Source: Camarhynchus parvulus (lineage: Eukaryota > Chordata > Aves > Passeriformes > Thraupidae). Taken from it: a DNA stretch of 64,000 bases. The stretch's first letter is position 1, and the number at the start of each line of letters is the position of its first letter. The position numbers and the translations under genes were made by a program. Where the stretch lies: NCBI RefSeq assembly GCF_901933205.1, contig NC_044574.1:24214233-24278232 (forward strand), read 5' to 3'. Below, piece after piece: positions 13,401 to 54,000 of this stretch. The notes below the pieces were generated by a model that searched no databases, was not told where the DNA came from, and saw nothing but the letters and a program-made list of their open reading frames with translations.

Positions 13401-13937
13401 TTGGCTAAGAAAGTCCCTGGATTTTCTGTTTTGTGTGGTACTTTAAGGTAGCATTCATAGTTATGTTCTTTTCTGTTAGCAAATGGGAAACCACTCCTTT
13501 TATTTTTTTGTTTTAAGTGTGCAGACTTGTAGAAATCTTCTAGTCAGGGAAAGCAAATAGCACCCAGCTGTTCCGAGTCTGGGCCTGGGATTGTTATCAA
13601 CTGGCTGAAGAGATAGTAGCTGCTGTTTCTTTAGACACTTCTATAGTTTTTAAATGACCTTTCCTCTACAACTGGATGAAATGGACTGCACATTCCCTTT
13701 GAGTGTTCTATGAAGGGTTTGGAAATAATAGGCACTGAGAAGTCCCGTAAAGCAGGTTTTGAAATGGATTTCTTTCTGTTAACTGGGATATGGTAGGATG
13801 GAGAAGCTGAAATGTATGCAGTATGTGTTCAAACATGCTTTGGACTCCTAAATGACAGCAGGGTTAAGTACATTTAACAAACAGTCTCTCCTAAATTAAG
13901 TGGTTGCTACTGCAGTATGATGTGGTTCTCAGTGCCA
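10430..13937 (-). other. BEND4: Probable BEND4 3' UTR
   Basis: This is about 3.5 kb after the stop codon with no splice-supported exon. The + strand has an A+C excess, as expected for a minus-strand transcript. The distal end is set by a canonical AATAAA on the minus strand at 10456-10451, followed within 30-60 nt by GT-rich sequence (CTTGTGTCACTGTG) that could act as the downstream element. A more proximal AATAAA lies at 13504-13499, so shorter forms are possible. A GC-rich patch at about 12235-12575 interrupts the AT-rich body. The extent is an inference from signals and composition only. Confidence 0.45.
10451..10456 (-). terminator. Candidate distal poly(A) signal of BEND4
   Basis: A canonical AATAAA hexamer on the minus strand. 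GT-rich sequence lies downstream on that strand at about 10395-10410, and the compositional strand bias changes nearby. Transcript data are needed to choose between this and other AATAAA sites, such as 13499-13504. Confidence 0.4.
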
Positions 13938-42145
<28,208 letters not shown>

Positions 42146-42479
42146 TTAGGGTAATCTCTGCTAATGGCAGCGGGGCGGGGAGGCGGGCGCTGGCGGGGCC
42201 GCCGTCGCCCCCGGCACCCCCCGCGGGGCAGGTGAGCTGCGGCGGGGGGCGAGCGGCTCCGGGCCCCCCGCCTCGCCCGGCCCGGCCCGGCCCGGCCCGA
42301 GGGGGCCGCGCGCTGCCGGACCGGCCCGCCCCGCCCAGCGACGGCCGCCGCGAAAACTTTGTGTCCCCTCGGCCGGGCGCGGAGCCCCGCCGCCCGCCGG
42401 GCATCCCTCCGTGCCGCTCTCCCTCCCCTCCTGTCCCCGCACAGAGCGAGCCGCGGGCCCGCCTCCCCGGTTATTAGGG

Positions 42480-42662
42480 GTGAAATAAATAATGCCATAA
42501 ATAAAAGTATTTGGGAGTCCAGGACCTGTCAGAGTTGATTAGGGCACAGAGGACATTTTCTTTCTCATTATGAAAAAGCATTTCATGGCGAAATAAAAGA
42601 GGTTTCGCTGTAACTCATGCATGTCAGATTTCCAGGAATCCGGGAGATTAATCACATTTAAC
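42480..42662. promoter_or_regulatory. Candidate conserved proximal element upstream of BEND4
   Basis: An AT-rich block between two GC-rich blocks of the island, without simple repeats. It contains homeodomain-type sites: CCATAAA (42495-42501, CDX/posterior HOX type), MEIS-like CTGTCA and ATGTCAG, and the palindrome GATTAATC (42646-42653). The combination looks like a conserved developmental promoter element, but conservation cannot be measured here. On the minus strand TTTATTTATG could also serve as a weak TATA-like signal. Confidence 0.35.
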
Positions 42663-44305
42663 ATTATTTGCAACGCCCCCCGCCCGCTTTTTGCAAACTG
42701 CTTAAATGCGACAGACGCGTGGGGCGCAGGCTGGCCCCGCGTCCCCTGCTCACTTTCCCCTGTCGCCTTCCCGGGCCCTTTCAGGGACAGTTAAGAAATA
42801 ATGAGGCGATGGTGAAAGACAGGAGGAGAATGAGATGCCATCGAAAGACATTTCTGAGAAATGGTGGAGATCTGGGTGAGATGGGAGACAGCTGAAGCCA
42901 AATGATATGTTGAAGAAAAATAAATGATAACAAACTGCTCACTTGCTCTCTCCATTCTTTTCTGCATTACCATTATATTTTGCATTACCATTTCCCTTCT
43001 TCTGTCCCACTTCTCGCCTGCTTCTGTTACTATAATTTATCAGGATTACAATAAACCCTCTGGCTTGTGGAAGTAAAATTGCAGAACACCTTAGCTATAT
43101 TTGTGTTGGCAGTGGGAAATCATTCCTCTCATCACTTGGAATTTTGGCCACTTATTGTGGTCATCGCTCTCCCATTTCAGCTTTTTTTATTTAGTCAGAG
43201 TCGGGCTCACTGGTAATGAAATGCAACCTTTTGCTGATGGTAATGAACTCCTGCCCATCTACTGCAGAAAAGTGGAGTTTAGTTCTGCAAGTCAGGCGTT
43301 CTTTTCATGCAGGGTGTACCAGGAGCTGGGCTGGTTTTGGTTTTGATTTTTATGACAAGTAGAGTAAATCGATTCCTTGTAGCAGCCAAAAACATCAAGT
43401 AAAGGCTAGTGTGATAGAAATCGCTGTTTTACCTAAGCAAAATCAATCATAAGTCTCTTTGTTTCCTGCCTGAGTCAGATCACTTGTACTTTAAAAAAAA
43501 AGAAAAGAAAATTGTACTGTAATGCAAAATAAAGACTGGAAATATGTGTGAGAGAAACTGTTCCCACTCAGAAATTAAATATGTCCTCTACCTTGTCTCA
43601 TCTGACTGGCCTCTGCCACAGCAGCTATTGGAGGTCAGTACTAAAATTGTATAAGGTTAGTATTAGGCTCCTAAAAGTTAGATTCAAATAAACAGCCCAA
43701 AATTACTTTCTCAGGTGTCAACTACATTCATAGAGTTCACTATTCTTTGGTGTAGATGCCTATGCCTGAGCTCCTCGTGGAAGAAACAATCCTTGCCTAA
43801 CAGGAACCTCATGCAGACAGAGAAAAGCAGGGCTGACAGGTCATGTCCTCCAAGCTGCCCTCTCTGCCAGGGTCCAGGCAGATCACTGGGCAGATGCTGG
43901 CTCTCCATGGACAGGGAGAGAGAAGCAGGTTTGGCGTTAATGGGGCTCAAAGCCACTGAAGTGATGTAGGGACCTCACCTGTGAGGAAAATGGAATATTC
44001 ACTGAATTTCTTTCAGCTGAGGTTTTTGACAGTGCCCATCACTGCCAAAATATCACTTCAGTTGCTTTTAGGAAAGCTTGGCTTTTCCCCTAGTTTGCTC
44101 TCAGTGATTCTTTTGGGTACATATACCTAAAACATCTGTGGATATCTCCCCACCTTTCCTTTTATGTTTTCCCCTGAGTTTTAGATGCGGGACTCTGGTG
44201 TTGTGGCCAAAAGACTGTGTTTTGTGCCTAACTGATGGGTTCCTGCAGGTCAGTCCTGTGATATAAAAGTGTTTAACCTTGGTGGTCCCACCTTTTCCCT
44301 TGTGG

Positions 44306-44336
44306 AATATATATAATTATATATATATAATATATA

Positions 44337-44374
<38 letters not shown>

Positions 44375-44375
44375 A
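44306..44375. repeat. (TA)n microsatellite
   Basis: About 70 bp of TA dinucleotides with a few interruptions (AATTA, TAATA, ATTAT). It is self-complementary, so it can extrude as a cruciform and is prone to length change and assembly error. Confidence 0.95.
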
Positions 44376-45389
44376 CGCCCTTTTATAAGGAAACCCCATT
44401 TTGCTCCTGAGCTCTGTGCAGGTGTGCAGCCACTCTTGCAGGAGGACTATGTGCCTTTGGAGGGGAGGAGCATGGCCCTAGAGTGGCAAAGAGGCAGGCT
44501 GGGTGAAGTGATGGTCTCCAAGTATGGGAAGATGCTGCTGTATCTGCTGTGAGCAGTTTTGGGCTGCCCTTTTCCATGGCTGCTCCCTGTGGCACAGCCT
44601 ACTGCTCCCCTGTGGTCTCAGCATGAAGTCATGAAATTATTATTAACCAAACATTTAACTCTGAATTACAGGCAGAGATTGGTTGCACACTGGATGAAAA
44701 CAGTTAACACATAGCTTTTACCTTGATAAACTAAAAAAAAAAAACCAACAACCCTTAGCTGATACCAGCAGCTCATTTTCAGAAAGCCAAACACCTTCAT
44801 TTTGCTTAAACTGTGCCATGACTTGGGAGTTGACCCTGAAGAGAAGGTTGTGTCTTTCCCTACCTGTTTACTGATTCAAGTTTTCACTGTTTCACTGACA
44901 CTAAGGGCTGGAGATCTGTAACAGGATTACTGCAGAGCACTTGAAGTGGAAAAATGATGGGGAGTAACTGACCCTCGGTAAAAAACCTAATCAAAACAAA
45001 GACAACGGGCACAATGAAAAATAAGAAACCCAACCTTACTGCAGTATACACTCCTCTGCTCCTAGAAATCATGGCAAAGAGAATATTTGTCAGTATATAG
45101 AAAAATACCCAATCTAGACACAGGCCATCAATCACTGAACATGCCTGTGTTGAAGGTACTGTGAGAAGGTACTCAAAGAATAAAAGTGTGATTCATCCCT
45201 ATCTTCCGAGCAGGGGCTAAATCTTGCTCCACTTATTCATGGGAGCAGTGCTCCTGCGATAGCTAAAGCATGCAGGATTTGGCCATGAACTGCCAATATT
45301 GCTCTGCACATTTGGAGTGTATGATGAGAGCTGAGATTGGCAACTCTCCTCTGTAATCTAAACCACTCTGCAGGCAGGCTAGCCATAAT

Positions 45390-45800
45390 TTGCTGCCCTA
45401 AACATTTAACCCCGGCTAGTTAATTTAAGCTTAGCTCAGTTGCTCATGTTTATGGATAAAGAAACAAAAGGGAAAACATCAAAAGGAAAAGATGACTGTG
45501 GAATTCAATATTTCGGCAGCTGTTGATAGGTAAATCTTATTGAAGTGTAGCATTCAAAACCAAAGGCCCGCATTTATGATAATGAGCCTAACAAGGAAAT
45601 GAGATTGACACAGCAATTCTCTGTTTTTGTTGTCCCCTGAGGTTAGAGATTATGCAGTGCACGGTGCTGTTTTTAGCCTCTTTGGTGATTCCAACTGTGA
45701 GAGACAACGCTGTGCATATTTGTCAAGGTTGCACTTTAATCAGGTGACTCAGGGGCTTTTTGAGGGAGAATGTGAACTGCTGGTCTCACTTAAACCTTAA
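45390..45800. promoter_or_regulatory. Candidate distal enhancer upstream of BEND4
   Basis: About 400 bp of non-repetitive, evenly composed sequence some 3.4-3.8 kb upstream of the start codon. It contains CAGCTG (45517-45522), a PBX-like GATTGACA near 45603, SOX-like AACAAAAGG and TTTGTTG cores, and overlapping CAGGTG/TGACTCA (45741-45751). Motif density resembles conserved developmental enhancers; the call is speculative. Confidence 0.3.
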
Positions 45801-48800
45801 TCCACATCCTATGTCAGAGATTCATCAGCCAAGCAGTGCAGCTTTCAGCCCCTTCTTTTCCCTTATGCTTACTCAGTGCTCTGTGAACATGCTTTGAAAT
45901 AATTGAAATGTATCTATCATGGTTACATTGTATTTTGAGAATTACTGGAATGTTTCTCAGTGACATTAATTGGTTTTAAAATATTTTTGTCTTTCTAATT
46001 AGTAAAAGATTGATGAGCAGTGGAAAGGGCATTTATACACAGGCAGACACATATTTCCATGCTACATTTGTGTCTTAATAAAATGGTTGCTAACTGGTTT
46101 CTTATGCCTAGTAAACACTGGAAAGATAGAAAAGATCCTATAACTTTAGGAAAAGGAAATAACCTCTGTTTGAAATGGGATCACATGGTGTAAAAGAAAC
46201 CCCAAGTCTCCCTGAGGGCTGGAAAATGGATAAATGAATTATTTAAATATAGTTAAAGGATACACAGGGAAAAGTAATGGCTCTGATACCCAGTGTAGGG
46301 AAAAATATTAATATTTTAGGGAATCAATTGTGGACACATGAAAAAGCTTGTTTTAATTAAAGATAGCTTACATAAAGCAGTTTCAAGCAGGGAGAAACAG
46401 TATAGGACACTTGTTGCAGAGCATTTTTTAGAAATACATCATGAATAAAATGAATGACATAACACAGTCTAAACTTCCATCTGCCCTAAAAAATCTTCAC
46501 TGTCTGTGTTGGAGCATTTTAGAATAGCTTTACCTCTCTGGAGCATTAGCTTTTTCCCCAGCCCTTGCCCAAGCTTGCTGGTGCTTTCTCTTGGTCTTGG
46601 CCATCACCGTGTAATGTCGAGTTGCTCTATATTGCATAGCTGCTCTTGGCAATGCTTAGTCCTCATTTTGCACACTTGGCATTTTGAGACCAGCATTTTG
46701 AGAGGGCTGCTGGCTGTGCAGATCAAGGCAGAGCTTCCTTGACCAAAATTCAGGCTGGCACCCAGCTTCTTGACTAAACCTGAGCCACTCTCACTGGTCC
46801 TGCTGGTCCCTGCCCTTCATGTACTTTCCAATCTCTGTTGTCCAGGCTTGCAAAAAGGTGGTCCTTGCAGGCCAGAAGTCACACTGAGCTAGAACTCAAT
46901 TAGTGTAGAAAATGCTGATTTTCCCAAGCAGAGACTTCACTGATATTTTGCACTGAAATGTTACACTTGGGCTCAGGACTCACACAGCTTGGTGGCTGTT
47001 CAAAAATATGGTCAAACTTTGTCAAGCAAGCTGTGCACATCAGTTACAATGAAATCACAGATGGGATGGACAGAGGAAAACAGCTGGAAGCAGAATCTTC
47101 CTTAAACTGATCAAGATGGGGAGCCTGACTGTGGTTTAAGCACAACAGGATACACATGATCAGCCTCGTGGTGTCTACTGAGCAGAGAGTCAACTCCGCT
47201 TAATCTGACAAAAAACTTGGGCCTGAAGATACCAACAGTGATGGAGGCATGGGAATGGCACATGATTCTTTGCTGAAATAAGGCTTCAGCCCATATTAGA
47301 CGTCTTTTCCAGCTTTAAAGAGAGCCTAGGAACAGAAGGGTGCAAATTCTTCCCTGCATTTCCCTTCATCACTATCCCATTCTCAGGCAGCCCCTAAAAC
47401 TTACATGAAATAAAGACAACAACTTCTCTGCATCTTAAATGCAGAGTTCAACCACTTCATGGGACTGAAATGAAAGACTTCCTCTACATTAGTAATCATG
47501 TAGAAGCAGCACCAGTAATCCTGTGGGGGGTCCTAAAAGGCTGGGGGCAAAATAATTTCTTAGAAGTCCAGAAAAGAAGAAAGTGGTGGGGAAAACTTGC
47601 AATTTCCTGTCAATTGCACACTGACTGGTGTACCATAAAATGGCTCAGCTGTGAGAGGTTTCAAAAACTTTGAAACATAAACTGAATTGAATTCCACATT
47701 AATAAAAATGGGGGAAAGAAAAGGCAACAACACATACAGGCAAAATTTTCTGGAAGTAGAGCCAGGGGACTGCTGCAGTTTCATGTGAGCAGGAGTTCTA
47801 TCACTGTGCAAGCCTTTATGCCTGGGAACGTGTCCACAACAATCTACATTTTCTTAGAAAAAAATATAGGTGAAACCACGTTTGCTGAAGGGTAAATGCG
47901 CAGATACTGTATTTGCAGAGGCTGGAGTTCTTCCGATGCATCACCCACCTCTAGCTCTCCAGACCAGATCAGTTGCTACCAAAAGTCATCCAGAGGTGGT
48001 CTCAGAACAGCACTTCAAGTAAGTAATGTTCTATGAAAGTGCATGCTTTTACTTGTTTTAAAGTAAAGGATCTGGGGAAAAAAAAAGATGAGATGTGTGA
48101 GGTTGTCTCAGAAAATAATATGAGACTACTCTGAGCGTCCATCAACTTTACTTTTGTGATTACTCTGCTGTGAGAATCTCTTTATATCCTGAGCATCCTC
48201 ATTATTATATTCTTGTTTCTTTGCTATGTGGCAGTGAGTTTGTGGCCTACAACAGAGGAACTTGCCCATTGATACCAACAGAGAGGTGAGAGTTAACTTT
48301 AGCTAATGCTCTTTGTCCGAATCCTAATTTAAAATTGATGAAGCCTTCTATTGGCCTCTCTCCTTGAACGTATCTACTGGGTTTGATGCTGGTTCTGCCA
48401 TCCTTAGGTAGACTAGATGAAATCAGAATTTAGATAATTTACATTATTTTGGTTTGGAATAATGTTTAAAAATTTATTAAAATCTTCCAAGCTGGTAGAA
48501 GAGTGTCTCTTCAAGGAAGCATTTCTTGTTGTCCCTCTACAAACAACCATTTCACTTATTTAGTGAACAATTTAGCTTGTTAAGAAAAAAAAAGCTGGTG
48601 GGTTTTTTTTTTTTTTGGTCTCTGTTCTTCTTCAACCACTTTTATTTTTTAATACTATGGTTACTACAGTTCGGTGGGGAAAAGCCTCTCTGTTCAGCCT
48701 ATTAATGATGGAGTAGACCATGATTTCCAAAGAAATTGTTGTTTTCTAGCCATATATATGTATGGAAGCAAGATACTTTGGTTCCTGGAAAACCCAAGTA

Positions 48801-50599
48801 TCAAAAAAGGCAGCTGTATTGCCCCAGTACATCTAACCACAGCATGAGCACAGACATAGCCTTTCTTTCTTTACAATTGCAGACTTGCAGACATAGACAC
48901 TTGCCTCCGGAAAACTGGAAAGCTAAAAATTAAAACCTGACACACATTTAAGATTTCACATGTTCACTTACATAGATTAAAAATGCAAATGAAGCTGGCT
49001 TCAATGAGATGCTGACCTGAGATCAAGCTTGCTGAAGACAGGCTCTTTCCACTTCAGAAGAAAGAAAAAAAGAGCTGAGAGTTTTTATTCACCTGGATGA
49101 AACAACAAAAAAAAAGTGCAAGAACTATTTATAAATATGTATGAATAAATATTTAATTATATATGTGCTGAATGGTTTAGCTGTTGTTCAGCAAATACAT
49201 AATTTGTTAATTTTGCCTTCTTCCACTGAATAATTTATTCATCAGATCAGCTCTTTTAATATTCACTAGATGATCGGCTGATCAAATCCTGTTAGCTGAA
49301 TATGTTATTTGATTTTTTTTTGCCCTTTTCAAAAATCACTTAGTCTACTGGAAGAACATTGCTGTGATTTATTAGCGGTATATTCCATCCAGTCCATGGT
49401 GACATTCTTCAAGAGTAACCTCCAAAGACAGTAGATATCTTGCTCTTGTCATATGATATTAAACTTTTGTAATCCTGACATGTATTAGGTGTCTTTGACC
49501 AGGGAAATACAACCCTATTTTCAATGGTACACTTTCATGTCACAAATTCATGACAATACATATATGGTATGTCTTATTTTTTATTTGATGATTGAATATT
49601 GAATTATTTAGATGAGCTACATCAATCATTCCTATATTCTGGTTTATCCAAGTGTCTGCCCTGCAGTTTTTTCAGTACTCTGTCTTTGCAAAGGATTTCT
49701 TCTAACCTCTAAAATTGCCATATAGCTTCAGAGATACCCTGACATTACAGTGTGGAACAAGATGGAGAAAGGACAGTGTCTAATCCTTTACAAGTCAGCC
49801 TTGAAGTCAGTCATCTTATAGCCCTTTGTAGCTAGAAAAGGACTTCTTACACTTACCACTTGAAAGGGGAAATTCTTAGCTTTCGATTGTACTGTCTTCA
49901 TACCCAGGAAGGTCTGCAGAGATCAGGAAGTAAAGCCATGGTGTCATTCTGTCTGGAAAATTATTTTATGTGTTTATAGTATTCTCTGATATTTTCATAA
50001 TTATTAAAGCTTCTGAGGACATACTTTTTCTCTTAAGCTGCTGAAGCCCAAATATTCAAATAAGGCTAGCTTTGTAAAAAGGAGGTTGGTTGTGAAAATT
50101 ATCATCAATCCATTAAAAAAAATACTTTTCAAGCTAATTCTCTGTAACACTCCTGTGTAAGGCTTACAGAAGTACCAAATAAACAACACGGCAGTGACAC
50201 TCAAAACCATTGAGACCAGCACTCTGAAATGACCTGTGTAATTTTGAGCTGGTGCCAGTCAAGACTAGTGCTGACATCTAGTACACAGATGTGTGTGCCA
50301 CAGTCTGTGTGCTACAGCCTAATGTATTCCAGATTTCAAGATGCATGCATATGTAATAGCCTATATAATATTCCATACAAAAATTGCATTAAGAAAATGT
50401 TAAAGTTGCCTAGTTCGGCATTTAAAAGTCAGGAAATAAAATTAAGGTTGTACATGCAACATTAACTCTGTTCCCTAGAGCATTTGCCTATGATACAGTC
50501 TAATTACATGATCAAATATTATTTCTCAGATTATACAGTATAATATCTACATTTTTTTCATTTTTCAAAGTGTGAGGTGCATTAGGGAGGCTTCAGCTT

Positions 50600-51045
50600 C
50601 ACCTTCATACAAAAAGGCTTCAAATAAACACGGACTTGTCAGTCTGGAGAAGGGATACCTGGAAAGAGTTATAACAAGGGGTTATAAAAGAGTGAGTGGT
50701 GTAGGAAAGGTGAGTGAAGAATGATGATTCAGTACTCCTTCAACTGTAGAAGCTGGGGAACATTTATTCAACTAGCAAGTTTAAAACATATTTATTTTAC
50801 ACACCATACACATGGACTCAGCACCAGAGACTCTGAGAAGATCCAAACTACAATCTATCCAAAAGAGAAATGTATAGACCACAGGGCTGTTGCTGACATG
50901 AGAGGTAGAGGTACACTGCCCATGCCAAGAAGTCATTAATTGTTGGTGAGCAGGGTCTGGGAGGATCTACCTGTGAAGGGCTCATTTAATTTTTCTTCTG
51001 TTCTTTCTCCAAACAGCCACTGCTATCCACTCTTTCAAAGCACTG
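50600..51045 (+). mobile_element. Ancient CR1/L3-like LINE remnant
   Basis: On the + strand, blocks resembling the old CR1/L3 3' region occur in order: CAGTCTGGAGAAGGGATACC; AACAAGGGGTTATAAAAGAG; AGCAAGTTTAAAACATATTT followed by TTTTACACACC; AAGATCCAAACTACAATCTA; and TTCTGTTCTTTCTCCAAACA followed by GCCACTGC. Divergence is high and no frame is open. It is recognisable mainly by block order, so the call is weaker than for the intron 2 copy. Confidence 0.6.
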
Positions 51046-54000
51046 CAGTTCCCAGTGTTTGCACACAAACTAACGAGGAAGATGATGACAGTAATACCCG
51101 ACATCTGGGATCCCTGCCACAAGGAAAGGAGGGGTGAGTGTGACTCCTTGGTCTGTTTACCAGCTGCAAACCCCATCGTCAGAACTGCTCTTTTCTGGAG
51201 ATGCTTCTGTGCACACGAATAACCCAGCCTAAAATCTTTACAGGACTGTCCCTGTAAGACTCCATTCCTGTTCACTGCTCCACACTCAAGCAGGATCTTA
51301 CCTTAGAACTGTAGAACTGGGTGTTTTAAGCACTGAGCAGAGGACAGCTGAATCCTCCATGATGTTTCTCAGCTGTTTGAAGCATATATATCTGCACCTC
51401 AGAGTCTTCTCTCCCTGGCTCTAGTGACAGGGACTGATTGTGAGATTGTAACAGTCCACTGCTGGCCGCCCTTGGGCCAGCCAGTGATAGTGAGCAGCCC
51501 TGGGAGCTCTGGAGCAGAGATGCCCAAAGGGACACAGGAGCTGACACACTCTCCAGGTACAGGCTGTGTTCCCACATGAAGCACAGAAGTGAAATGGGGC
51601 TGTTTTCCTATGACATGGAAGTGAATGTCAGAAATCAGGTGGAGATGACAGCCATGTGATCGACCATATTCACAATCTATTCCATTTACCTTGCATACAT
51701 TATCTGCCTCCTTCAACTGCACTGTGACTGCTAATTCATTTTTACCAAGAGCTTTTTTCTTATGCTAATGGGATTCTTTAAACAATTGTTGCTAAAAACT
51801 CACTGCAAAAGAAATGGTCCTTTCTTTTCCCAAAGTGCAGTCCTTCCTTTACTCCCTGACAGGCCTGAAATGAGAGTGTTGCTCCACTGAAGATTTAAGG
51901 TCTGTTATTTCACTCTTCGTTGGGTCTAGAAGTCGGTATTTTACATAATTGAAGATCATGAAATATTAGTTCTGGGAATTAGATTTTGATGAAATCTTGA
52001 CAGATAGCAAGGTATTATGTATAATTAACACCAAACAATCTACAATTAGAAGATTTAGCATATACAAATGTTATTTTTAGGAAACTAATGATACTTTACC
52101 AACCATGTGGGTGATGATATTTACACCCTCTAAAGTCTAAGTCTCTCCATGCCTTTGCAGATAAAATGACATAAAAACAGTGCCAGTTTTCACTTTGAAA
52201 GACTTGAATTTTTCATTTTGTATTTTGTAAAATGTCTGCTTCTTTCTGTAATGCAGATCTATATATAACACCTCAAGATTATGTCTGGGTGAGGCAAATT
52301 AAAAAAATCTGTTCAGTTTTTATTGAGGGAGGAGCTTTCTGTATGTGGGGAAAACCAAGCTTGATGTTTACATCTGCCATGCGACACTGACTCATACAAC
52401 AGGATTTTCAAGCAGAGAGGGGAAAAGCAAGTGTGAGAGGAATTACAATCCCATTATAAGGACCTAAACTAAAGTTCTGACCATATACAGCTGTCCCCTT
52501 ACTTACCTTATTCTGAAAAAAGGTCATTACTTATTTGGGGAGGGGGTTGTTTTGCCATTTATGTGTGGGGGTATAAAATACAAGCATTGTATAAACACTC
52601 TGCACTGCAACAAATGGCTGCACAACGACCCTCAGCACTGGGGAAGGTATCTCTTCATCCCATTTCACATCTTTAATGCAGAGATTGTAAACAACCCTTG
52701 TCTCTGTGTTTAATTTTCTACAATATTGCTCTTTTTTTCTTCCAAACTGGGGACTGACCATTCCACTAGTGGATAGAGAAAAAGCCATCAATCTTTTTAT
52801 CTCTGTGAGAGAGACCCAGCTACCAGCAGCTGCTGTCTCTGGAGAGTGTGGCAGCCTTGCTCTGCTCACAGTCCATCCATGGGGACCTGTATGAGTTCTC
52901 TGTGGACTCTTCCCATCTTGTAAAGAGAATTTCTTTCCAAAATAATCCTGGAGGTATTAAAAACGCATCTCTGCTGGCTGATATTCCATCCAGGGCCAGG
53001 TTTGTGGAGGACAGCTGTCCTGAAGGGCTGACATGGTTGCAAGCAGCTCTGTTTTCCAAGGTACGTCTCCAGTGCCTGTCCCCATTGCACTTGTGCCTTG
53101 CCACGAGCAGGATTGTGCTCCTGCCTTGCAGATGACAAAATCACAGGAATACAGCACAAGGACATTTGGGCTAGAAGAATTGCTGTGATGGCAAATCCAT
53201 GGGTGGAGCGAGCTTAAAGGCATCTGCAGAGGGACTCTTTCACAGCTGTGTGACTTCCCAGCACTCTGAAAAGTCTACACACACCTGAGCCGCAGTCTGA
53301 TGGGGTAAGGCAGGTTCTTTTCAGAGCTGCTGGTGAAAGATGGGGTACAGGCAATATGATGAAACCTTGGGCATGCTTGGGCACAGACAGAAGAGCATTG
53401 GAGGTGTGTTTTGAACCTTCTTATTGAAGTGTCAGGGTTTTATTGGATGGTAAATCCACTTTTAGATCAGCAAGTCTGCAAAAAACTTGTCCAAAAAAAC
53501 CCCTGATAAAGAAGACGTTCAAATGCCTGAGACCTCACAATCTCCCAACTGCAGGAAAAAGCAACCAGACACTGCTTCTTTTGAATATCTGGGGGAAAAA
53601 ATAAGATATTTAAAGATGCACAAGCTTATGGATTAACTTTTTCAGATTCATAGAAGCCATTAAACATTTGCAAAGCAGTTTTTTCTGTAACATTAGATTT
53701 AATGGGAATAAATCAGTTGAAAGACATGATTGCAAGAATGGTAACAGCAGGATTCTGTATGAACTTTGAGTTTAGGGAGTGTTTTTTCTACTCTTCCATA
53801 AAGGAAAAAGCTCTTAATATGTAACTTCTGAGGCATTGTAAGCAAATAAAAGGTGACATAATTCTTTGCCATTAAAACTGACATAAGTTAGATGATGCAC
53901 AGATACACATGAGATAACTCTGAACTATGACATTCTTCAGGGCTGACAAAATTCTTGTAAACTAAGACTTTTTAAATCAACAGAATGAACCTGGTTATAA

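Larger units (their letters stand above)
42800..50599. other. Upstream intergenic flank, part 1
   Basis: Gene-free on inspection of all frames. It holds an A-rich run near 43494, the (TA)n tract at 44306-44375, and the candidate regulatory stretch at 45390-45800. In other amniotes a long gene desert separates BEND4 from the next gene on this side, SHISA3, which is not visible here. Confidence 0.6.

Noticed and set aside
44306..44375. CRISPR-like or regulatory repeat array
   Set aside because: It is a plain TA microsatellite with no unique spacers, in a vertebrate genome.
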